A stretch of 64,000 nt of DNA from Cololabis saira (taxonomy: Eukaryota; Chordata; Actinopteri; Beloniformes; Belonidae): assembly GCF_033807715.1 (NCBI RefSeq), contig NC_084597.1:10326843-10390842 (forward strand). Reading direction: 5' to 3'. A program made the translations under genes and the position numbers. The notes below the pieces were generated by a model that was given only the letters and a program-made list of their open reading frames with translations, was not told where the DNA came from and did not search any database. Below are positions 35,401 to 46,700 of this stretch, one piece after another (the first letter of the stretch is position 1; every line of letters begins with the position of its first letter).

Positions 35401-38400
35401 CCTACCTTTTGTTAATAGAAGTCCTTTAGTTGTGCCAATGTGTGGTCTTTCTTGCACCAACTACAACCTAAAATCTTAGATTTTAACATACTCTAACAGG
35501 AATAAATCTGTATCTCACAACTTTAACATAAGTGGTCCATATTTATTTCTTTTTACATCATCTTGTCATGGAAGAGACGTTAATAAAGCTTGTCACACGT
35601 GAAGGCCGTGGGTGAAGCAGCGAAGGGTGTTACCCTGTATGAAGGCCTGCTCGAAGGGATCGGTGACGCTGACCAGGTCTCCTCCCTGGTTGACACAGTC
35701 AGCTCGAGCTTCCGCCCACGTCCTCATTGACAGGTAGTTAAACAGGTAGCAGAAGTCGTTAAAAGGGTCGAACATCCAAGAACCGCATCTTTCGTTCCAT
35801 CCTGCAGTAAACAGTGTGAACACATCACGTTATCTCAGGGGTGTCAAATGTGCAGCCCGCGGGCCGCATAGGGCCCGAGAGAGATTTTCATGCGGCCCGC
35901 GAGAAGTTTCCAACGCAAAAAAACAAAATGTTAATTTACTAAAAAGGAAGGCATGAATAATTGCCATGAATCGCAGCATATCCGATAATATATTTCTTCT
36001 ACAAGTCCATTGTTATTCCACAAAGCAGATGTGCAGCAGATGCAGCAGTTTGACATTTTTTTAGTTTTCTAGAATGCATTTGCCGATTTTATTTCTTTGT
36101 AGACGGTCGTTTATTTTTATGAACTGACTACTATTATATATTTTTGCAGGAAAAATATCAATGCTAAAAAAGATGATAACAGATGTTTATTCGGAGAATT
36201 TCAGTTTTGAATACGAGGATAGTGACAAAGTAAAACAGTTAAAAGAGAAGTGCTGACTTTTTCGGCACACTGGCGTAAAAATCCGCGCCAATTTTTTAAA
36301 ATAAATACACTTAATTGTACTGGAAAAATCTCTAAATCACAAAGAACGACTCTCGGATGTAATAAGAAAGATTTTGCTTTTAATTAAATTTCCTATAAAA
36401 AAGCTAAATATAAAAAAAACATACTTGTTTCTGTTAATCTTTGTAAAATGATATTAAAAGTATCTTACATAATTTGAAAAAAAAAAAGAGAAATTTCAAG
36501 AAAAGATCCTGAAGAAATATATTTTACATAATTAGAGTTTAAATAAAGTACATATTTCTTTTAAAATTAACTAAACTGATATTGGATTGGATAAAAATAG
36601 TAAAAAAAAAAGAATTAGAGAAAAGATTTTCCGCACCGTTTTTGTTATTTTGAGCGTGCGGCCCGCGAGAAAAAAATGTGTCAAATCCGGCCCGCCAAGC
36701 GAAATGAGTTTGACACCCCTACGTTATCTGTTATACAACTGGAGTTTGAGTTTGATCCAGACCTGGTCCTGATGTTGGAGGATGGGGAGGAGGTCCTTGT
36801 CCCTTAGCTGTGGAGACACGCTGAATCACTAAAAATGTAGACCGTGAAAGCAGTAAGCAGCACGTGAGCGCGAGGGTATCATACCTTTTTTGCAGATATA
36901 TGCTCTTGTCGCAGTGCAGAAGTCATCGTTGAGCTTCCCAGGGTCGTGATTATTCGATCCTCTGATGTTCACGCAGTCCTCATCCCCCTGCCAGTTGTCT
37001 GGCTGGTTGATCCCCCACGGGATAAATTCCTGAGATCCACAGAGGTCAAGATGAGTATCTGCGTGGTCAAACCGCAGCACTTTCCATAATAGCGTCTGGT
37101 TGTTACTGTACTTACTGCAGTCGTTCCATCGGTGTATACATACTGGCCTTCCACATTAATGTCATTCAGACCCACCCAGGCCTGCGCTGCCATGTGAGCT
37201 GCAAGGGGGGAAAAGATGACAAATCAGCTACGTTTTAACTCACTGATTGTTTTTGTCAGACAAGAATATTTAGAATCAGAATCAGAAATAAGTTTATTGC
37301 CAAGTTGTTTAACACACACAAGGAATTTGTTGTGGTGATTGGTACAATACAAAAGAACAAATATATTATGAAAAGAGAAAATGTACAACATGTTGGTTTT
37401 AAAGCGCCGGATAATGAGTCTGTGCAACGGTGACCTCGGATGTGCGTTAATGTGACGCATAAGGTCAGGATTGGAGTCTTTACATTAAGTTACATTTAGG
37501 CTTTTATATACCTGACATGTTTCTGCGATTACTTCCAATTTCATTACTTTACGTCCCACTTCTGTTTTCTATCCATATAATTATTTTTTATGGCACTGCA
37601 TTTTTTATCTTAATTTTAAATTTTTGTTTTAACTTTTTATTTTTATCTTTACATAAAATTTGTGTCTTTTCATCCTTATATGGGTGTTTGGATTTGGGGG
37701 TGTTTTATTTGTAAATGACAGTGAGTGAGATGGAGATGTCAATTTCCCCGAGGGAACCTCCCAAAGGGATCAATAAAGTCATCTGAATCTGAATCAAAGT
37801 GACAGGATGGTGTGTGTGTCCCACCAATTTATCAGCTGATGTTAAAAGACTCTGATGAAGGCCGAGGTAATCGCTGAAACATGTCAGGTATTTAAAAACC
37901 TAAATATTCTAGTCAGATGAAAAGAATCAGCAAGTTAAATTGTAAAGCCATGGACAAAATGAACTTTATTGAATCAAATCAGCTACTTGTTAACAGCATC
38001 TCTATGGAGCCAAATCAAGGTCAAAAGTTTTGCTAATTTGAAAATAAGATTTTAACCTGAAAATTCTTTTTTACAGCTTAAATTTTTTTTTCAGTATCAG
38101 ATCTTTTTTTCAGTTTCAGAACTTTTTATTTCAGTTTCAAATCTTTTTTTCAGTTTCAGATCTTTTTTTTCAGTTTCAATTTTTTTTTTCAGTTTCAGAC
38201 TTTTGGCCCGGATCTGGCGTGGGGGGCGTGGCATCAACTGAGAGGGGCGTGGCAGCATGAGTGACAGCAGAACAGAGAAGGCGGGGGACGTTCCTCAGTC
38301 ATGTTGCCTTCAGGAAACGTAGGTTGCAGAAGTTATCAGTAGAAGTATAATTCAACACTGTACACCATATTCACGTGATTGGCAGTGGAGAAAACGGATA

Positions 38401-40737
38401 CTAGTGACACATTTCCGTTTAAAAAGTAGCCCTACGCCAGATTGGGGCCAAAAGTCTGAAACTGAAAAAAAAGATTTGAAACTGAAATAAAAAGTTCTGA
38501 AACTGAAAAAAAGATTTGAAACTGAAATAAAAAGTTCTGAAACTGAAAAAGAAAATTGAAACTGTAAAAAAGAATTTGAGTTCAAATTTTATTTTCAAAT
38601 TAGAAAAACTTTTGGCCTTGATTTGGCTCCATACATCTCTCCCATGACATCTTATTTCCTGACAAATGTGCTTTCTTGGCTGCTCACCAGTCAGGAAACT
38701 CAGCTCTTCCTGTGAGTGGAAGCTGACCAGGTGACCCTGCTCCGTCTTACAATGAGCCTCGGCTTCGTGCCAGTTTTTCACCTGCTCCTGCTCAAAGTGG
38801 TAGCAGAAGTCCCCGTACAACAAATACCCAGTGTCACAGTGGGAGTCTGGGGAAGGGTAATAAAACAGTTACTGGTGAGGAGACGACAAGACGGCGTGTG
38901 AGGCGACGGCGAGAAGAATAACTGACCAGGAGCTGCAGTTGGTTTTGCGTTCTGTCCACCTGTCATCTCACAGATGTAACCCAGCCTCTTAAAACAGTTG
39001 GTTGTTTCCCATTTTCCCTCATAATTCCCTGGAAAACATGAACTTGGCTCACTTTCTTTGTCACAACCGTCATTCCTTAAAACCTAAATCTGCGTTTTAC
39101 AGCCAGAGCAGCAGAGAGCAGCTCCCACCTGTGAAGATCTGCCCACAGTCCCACAGGTTTGCCGTGTTTACGGGCCAGCCAGAACCGTAGTTGGAATATG
39201 CAATTGCGGTTTTATCGACCCATTGGAAGACACCATCCTGGTCCTTATCTGGTAATGAGGCAATAAAAAGTAGAGTATCATTTTCCAGTATGATGTATGC
39301 AGTACTCGAGTTGTAAAAAAAAATCAGGGGGGGTGGTGGATTTTATCATATGGGGACAGATCATTTGTGATGATTACAAATAGTATAATATATTACAAAT
39401 AATAGCACTGACCAAAACACCTGCAGAAATACTGCAGGAATGACATAGCAGCAGTTAAATGCAGCCTTCTGTAAGCTTTAAATATCCACTGGGCTTACAT
39501 CAAATACATCAAAACACAACAATAAAAAACAGTTTTCTGAACTTATCAATATGACTCTGTCCTTCACAGGATAAGTAAAATGGATCACTGCAAAAACTCA
39601 AAATAAGAATATTTGTCCTATTTCTAGTTAAAATGTCTCATTTTAGTAAAAAAAATCTTATTACACTTAAAACAAGACTCATCACTGGAAAAAAAAAAAA
39701 TTTTCACCTGTTTCAAGTAGATTTTCACTTGAAATAAGTAGAAAAATCTGCCAGTGGAACAAGATTTTTTTGCTTGTAATGAGAAGATAAATCTTGTCCC
39801 ACTGGCAGGTTTTTCTACTTATTTCAAGTGAAAATTTACTTGAAACAGGTGAAAATTGTCAAATAAGAGATGGAAAGGAGGGGATGGCAGTTTTACAGGG
39901 GGGATGATTTTGACCGTTTTTATTTCAGGGGGGATGCCATCCCCCCTCATCCCCCCTCAACTCCAGTACTGGATGTATGATGTAAAAAGAGTGTCAACAC
40001 ATTCTGTAAAGTACCTGATAAGCCGAGCCAGATGTCAGGAATTTCCACCTGGTGAAAATCTGGAAGTTTGCCGTTGATGAAAAATTGCTCATCTTGACTG
40101 TGTATGAGAAACAGGATTTTCATGAGATTCTCTTCGGTGTGAATGGATGTAGAGAAGGTTGTAGAGCCAAGTATAAACACTGATCTTTAAGTGTTTTTTT
40201 TATTAAAGAAGTGTACATCATTTCATGGGGGGCAACAGTTGTACGAGGGGCCGTATAGGACAAACTGCATTTTTAACTCTGACACGCACCTCTGAAGTCA
40301 TGCACTTACTACTAAAATCACTTGCATATGCACATAAAATCAACTTACATACACACACAAGCAACATACCGCATATAAACTAGTGTAAATTAGCACATAC
40401 TAAAACCTCCCACACATACATACAAGACAGTGTATATGCCTCTGAATCAGTAATGACAGTATTGTATGCGAGAGGTTTTACATGTGTATGTGTGACCTGA
40501 TCAGGTTGTGTATGTATGTGATTACTGCCCCCTACTGGACGTAACGTTACACGTTTTAATATCAAGCCAGTTCTACGCATGCGCTCTAAGCACCCCGGGT
40601 TGTAGACCCGCATGTTTGGGACAAAATTACCTTTCACACATTTGTACTGCAAACCCTTCACTCAAACTAGTGTCAGCTCCAGCATGCACATACATAATCC
40701 CTCATTTATACAACTATGCCCTCACACACACATATAT

Positions 40738-40791
<54 letters not shown>

Positions 40792-43700
40792 TGTATGTAA
40801 GTGTGTGAGGTTTTAATGGTATGTACAGGACTGTCTCAGAAAATTAGAATATTGTGATTTTCTGTAATGCAATTACAAAAACAAAAATGTCATACATTCT
40901 GGATTCATTACAAATCCACTGAAATATTGCAAGCCTTTTATTATTTTAATATTGCTGATCATGGCTTAAAGCTTAAGAAAAATCAAATATCCTATCTCAA
41001 AAAATTTGAATATTCTGGGAATCTTAATCTTAAACTATAAACTTTATTACAATATTCTAATTTTCTGAGACAGTCCTGTATGTGTTAATATTCACTAGTT
41101 TATATGCGGTATGTTGCTTGTGTGTGTATGTGAGTTGATTTTATGTGCATGTGCGAGTGATTATAGTAGTAAGTGCATGACTTCAGAGGTGTGTGTCAGA
41201 GTTAAAAATGCAGTTTGTCCTTTACGGGCCCTCATCCGAAACAGCTTTGAGCATCTACTGCTCTTAAACATTTGCACTTTCATTTTCACATGCCTGCATC
41301 CTGTTTTTTGTAATAAATAGAAGAGAAATATTTTTCTGCCTTTCATTGTGACATGCACGACATCTCCTCTCCTACCTGTTAATAATCAGCAGGTGAGCCC
41401 CCCAATCAGCGCACTTGGTAAAAGCGTCATGCCAGGTGGTCAAGAGGTTGATGTTACTGACCATCCAGTAACAACTGCCAGCAAAGCTCAGCCAGCCACG
41501 AGGGCAGATGGCTGCAGGTGAAAGTTCAGAGTAAGTAGCTTCAATGAGATTCTCATGACTGGAATAAGAAATAAAAGCTCTGCTTACTGTTGAGTGGACG
41601 CTTGCACATATAAGGACGTTCATATCTGCACTGATGGGACCTCCAGTCTCCTAATTCATCTGATGCATCTTTGATTATTGCTACACATGAGCCGACCTGC
41701 GCGTCACTGTTGGAGGACACAAGTTTTAGCCACGATTTACGTTGAAGCGTAGATGTGTTGCATTTAGACAGGATATCTTACACCGTCGGTTGATCTTCAC
41801 CCCAGTTTCTGTACGACGACCCCTCCGCATCAGACCAGGCAAAGTTGGTGTTTCCAGTCTCAACCTTACATGATATCTTGTTGCATTTCTGGAGAAACAA
41901 AGCTCAGCTTCACATTTATGCAGTGGTGGACAGTAACGGAGTAAATTTACTTGAGTACTGTACTTAAGTACATATCCAGAGGATTTGTACTTTACTTGAG
42001 TATTCGTTTTCTTTGGTACTTATTACTCTTACTTGAATACATTTCCAAGACAAATATTTTTACTTTTACTCGAGTAAATTTCTAGGAAGGCTGAAAAGTA
42101 CTCGTTACTTTCAGGTCTGCTCTTTTTTCTTTTTCCCTAAAATCCTATTGGACACAAGCAAGATTGTTAATAAACTCTGCATCATCTGCTGTCCTCTTAT
42201 GATCCCATTCATTTGATTTGTTTTTGGTGTTTCTGCAGGTTTTATATAACATTGTGGTTCTAAAAGCAGCACATCACTGCAGCTGGTTTCAAAAAGTTAA
42301 TTCTCAGAAACAAGAGATAAAAGATCCTTAAATTAATTTAGAAAAAATATAGTAATTTACTGATGTGGAAAATAAGAAATGTACTCTTACTTTTACTTTT
42401 ACTTAAAGTAAATTTAAAAGCATTTACTTTTGGATACTTAAGTACCTTTAAAAGCAAGTACTTTTCTACTCTTACTCGAGTAATATTTTGACTGAGCTAC
42501 TTTTACTTGTAACGGAGTAAATTTTGACCAGTAGTATTTGTACTCTTACTCAAGTACTGGGGTCGAGTACTCTGTCCACCTCTGCATTTATGATGGTTAT
42601 ATTAAGTCATAAAGAGGAAAGCGAGCATCTCAGCGTGACTAAGTTCTTTCTCACCAGTGTGGACAGTCCGATCCAGAGGTCCAGATGCGTTTGCTCCATT
42701 ACTCCCGCCACAAAGGTGTTTTCTTCTTCTGATATCACGGACGCCAGGTCTCCTCCCTCCAGCACACAGTCATGTCTCGCTGCCAACCAACTCTTCCTCA
42801 GTTGTGACTTAAACTTGTAGCAGTTGGAGCCGTGGGGCCTCCAGCCGTTGGCCAAGTCGCACCGCGGGCCAGGATTTTCTATGGAGTGGGGGGAAAAAAG
42901 CTCCAAGGTTTATTAGTCCTTTAAGTGGAAATTTTATGCTAAAACTGTTGAACTATTACAAGGCTTCATATTATAAAGGTTTAATATGTTAACCACCAGC
43001 AGAACATATGAGGATGTGAGGAACCTCGTTGACGGGTAATAAATAGTGAAATTGAGTAGGTGGGTGACTCATTTGCTCCTTTATACGACTTGTCGAGAGT
43101 TTACAGCCTCTGTTGGTTCTCACTCAGAAGTACAATACCGCCACGCCATGTGTCAAAATATATAGTCTGATCAGCATTTAAAAGTTTGTCTGTTTGCATA
43201 TATGAAATTGTATAATAGGTGCAGAGGTGTGGGTGTGAGGTTATAAACAGAAGTGTCAAGTAACGAAGTACAAATACTTCGTTACTACTTAAGTTTTACT
43301 TAAGTAGAAATTTTGGTTATCTATACTTCACTGGAGTAATTATTTTTCAGACGACTTTTTACTTTTACTCCTTACATTTTCACGCAATTATCTGTACTTT
43401 TTACTCCTTACATTTTAAAAACAGCCTTGTTACTCTATTTCATTTCGGCCTTTAAATAAAAAACTATCCAGTTAAATTGCTCCATCCGGATAGAGTGAAT
43501 TTGGTTGTGGTTGTTTCAGATGTTCTTGTCCAGTTTTGTTCTTACATCCGTTCCCTCAGATTCCTGCAACTAAACTTGGATGTACATTCCAATAAAGGTT
43601 AGGATAAATGATAACATGCCTCTGAAGTTTGACTTTTTGCACCATTACAATACTCAACTAGTCATCATATCTCCTGCTCTCTGAAACACATGTTAATGCT

Positions 43701-46700
43701 CAATAGTACACATATATGGTTCTTTAATATATTTACATTAGACTAAGATGCATTCATTTTCAATGGCTTTTGTCCTTAATGGCTTTTTTCCCCCTTACAT
43801 TACTTTTATACTTTAAGTAGTTTTGAAACCAGTACTTTTATACTTTTACTTGAGTAAAAAACTTTGTTGATACTTCAACTTCTACAGGAGTATTTTTAAA
43901 CTCTAGTATCTATACTTCTACCTGAGTAATGAATGTGAATACTTTTGACACCTCTGGTTATAAAGTCTGCTACTTATCAGTTGCTGCAGTCAAACGCAGA
44001 TCACCAACCCTCCCTTCACCCTCGCGGGTCTTCAGAGGCTTTTGACTTTAACATCTAATAAACTCAAAACTCCACACCATTAGCCCCTGAACTGATGGTG
44101 GCCTCTGGATGAGAGGTGAAATGTCTTCAATAACAAAGAAAAATAGGTGCAGTTGTCTTTATTCAAGCCTTTGAGGAGAGAAGGTTTAAATACAACTGGT
44201 CAACAAAGACAAAGAAAGTATAAAAACATGGCAAACCAGAGCTACTCGTGCATCAAAATGTGAAAAGAATGATGATGAATACATTTTCTATAATTAGGAT
44301 TTCTGAAATGTATATCTGCAATTGTTGCCAGAGTAACTGGGAAGATTAAAAACAAGCATTAGAGTTTATGTACAGCTTCCTTACGGTTGATATGCTTGCA
44401 GATGTATCTTCTCTTAACGCCACAGTTTTCATCGTTCCACTGTCCAAAGTAAGATCCAACCACCTGACCACAGTGCTCTGCATCCTGATAGTTGTCTGGT
44501 TGATTTGGCATCCAGTACCTGAAAGAGAGGTGGTTGCATATTTTTGAATAAACCTCCAATATTTATAATTTAATTAAAACTTCAATCAAATTGAGACATA
44601 TTTCAAGGCTCTTCATTCAGGAGATCCAGACCTTCAATAAAGAACAGGAAATCAATAATATTGACTATAAATTGCTGTAGTATCTAGATTACACACGATA
44701 GGTATTGTATAAACGGACTCCCGTCACTCCACTCCCAGACGTTTTCCACAACTTGGTCATTCAGGCCGATCCAGTGGATCTCGCTGCCAATTTGTGTTCT
44801 CACCCACAACTAGAAATGACACACAAACACATAGGAATGATAAGAGGACATGCAGCAAATTTCATTGCAGGTATATTGGGCAAGTCTGGGGCCCCTCACC
44901 CTCTCATGAATGTCCTGAATGCTCATCAGGTTGCTGTTCTGCTCCAAACAAAACGTATTAGCCTCGAACCACGTCTTCGTATCGTTGGAGAAGAAGTAAC
45001 ATTTGTCCTCGTTCTCCCTCCAGCCGTGCTGACACTGGCCGCGGGCTGGAAGAAGATAAAAAAACAGTAAAAAAATGAATACAGCAACATAAATACACGT
45101 GTGAGACCTCACAGGAGTCCCGGTGTTGTGCCAAAAAGTGATTGCCTGCCAGAATCTGATTTCTCCCCTGAAAATGGGTCTTTTTACCTGCCAAAAAATG
45201 ATTGAAGGCCAAATACAGTTAATGAAAGGTTGTTTCTACCTTAATATGATTTGATCTCATTCTTGAGCTTTATAATATAAACACTAGAGCTCACAGGATT
45301 GCTTTGAACTCTTTTAAAGGACCATTACAACACAAAATAGGCATTTTCACCTTCCAAAAATTGATTGAAGGCCAAATACAGTTAATGAAAAGTTGTTTCT
45401 GCCTAAATATGACTTGATCTCATTCTTGAGCTTCATAATCTGAAAATCTGACGTTTTGGCGCTATAGTTCAACGGGCTGCTGTGCGCGCTCCCGCGGCCA
45501 GAAATCAGAAGAAATCAGATTCTGGCAGGCAATCAATTTTTGGCACAACACCGGCATCCTCCTTTTTTTTGTGGCAGCTGCCAACCACTTTCCCTGGTTC
45601 ACGGTGAGGCCAGAGCTCTAAGAAACTATAATCTACAGATTTTACGATGACCACTTTATTCCAGTCCAAATATATGTTTGATGGGACATAACTTAGAAAG
45701 AGATAATACATATTTTTAAAGAGGAAATTCGACTGTCAGTAGCTGATTTATTGAATAGGACGTCACTCCAGAGAAGAGATTTTGGTGCATTATTGGATCA
45801 CTCATGTCATTTCACTGTTATCATGTCTAAAAGATGCTACCTCTGGGATTAATAACTTCTAAGTAAACTGAATTGATCCAAATTTAGTTCGGCACAGCCT
45901 CGTCTTGCCTGTTGGTACTCTTACAGATCAGTTCAGAAATATTACAATGTACAATATAAATGGACTTGGTGTCCATTTACACAGATTATAAAAGTACAAT
46001 TCCACAACATACTCTATCTTTCGACTAGGACGTTTAAAACAAAATAAAGTAGTCAGATTATTCTACATTGCTGATACGGACACAAATTGCCCAGCTGATG
46101 AGCTGATGAGTGACTTGAATGCTCATCAATCATAAATGTCCCATGACTGATGGTCACTTTGACCGTGTCAATCGACTATGAAAGCCTCGCGCAAACCTGA
46201 CGGTGAATGTTTGACTTTAACGACTTCAGAAATAATGTGGAATCACATGATTTGCACATGAGGCGATTATAAGACCACATCTGCAGGCAGCTTTGAACTG
46301 AATATTGTTCACCAACATAAACGCTTCACCTGAAATAAACTGCTGCCATGTAAGGTGTTATATAGGTTATATATTCAAAGTTTTTAAGGGTTGAAGATGT
46401 AAAAGTGTATATTATATTTAAGAGACAGAGAACAAAGTAATTTTCTCCTAAAAACAATAGTAAGAATAAAGACAAATAAAGCAAAGAACAGTATGTACAT
46501 GGTGTTTCCTAAAGCTCTCTGTTAAAAAATACATTTTAAAATCTGAAAACCTTAAACTGTCATCAACAGGTTTTGTTTTTTGAAAAAGATGTGACGAGTG
46601 CATCACTCCAGACTATAAAGGTAGAAGACATTTAAAGAAACAATCAAAGTACAGTACTTTTAGCTCAGATAAAATATCTAGATAACAAAAAAAATTCATT

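Larger units (their letters stand above)
32798..35801 (-). other. Lectin gene exons 16-19: CTLD5 (NPD, WND) and linker
   Basis: Exons 35801-35634, 33226-33107, 33027-32917 and linker exon 32830-32798. Markers: [52 protein letters not shown]. The 33-bp linker exon gives TPEPPPPHD. Confidence 0.87.
36763..38846 (-). other. Lectin gene exons 12-15: CTLD4 (QPD) and proline linker
   Basis: Exons 38846-38688, 37198-37116, 37029-36885 and linker exon 36807-36763. Markers: [51 protein letters not shown] is kept and WND reads LND, so a weaker galactose-type site is possible. The 45-bp exon codes for a Gly/Pro-rich spacer ([12 protein letters not shown]). Confidence 0.87.
38927..41511 (-). other. Lectin gene exons 8-11: CTLD3, sugar site lost
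   Basis: Exons 41511-41376, 40097-40015, 39248-39129 and 39028-38927. Markers: [31 protein letters not shown], then KWETTNC where WND is expected. No EPN/QPD is present. The exon ends with a short Pro/Ala linker after YICEMTG. Confidence 0.85.
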
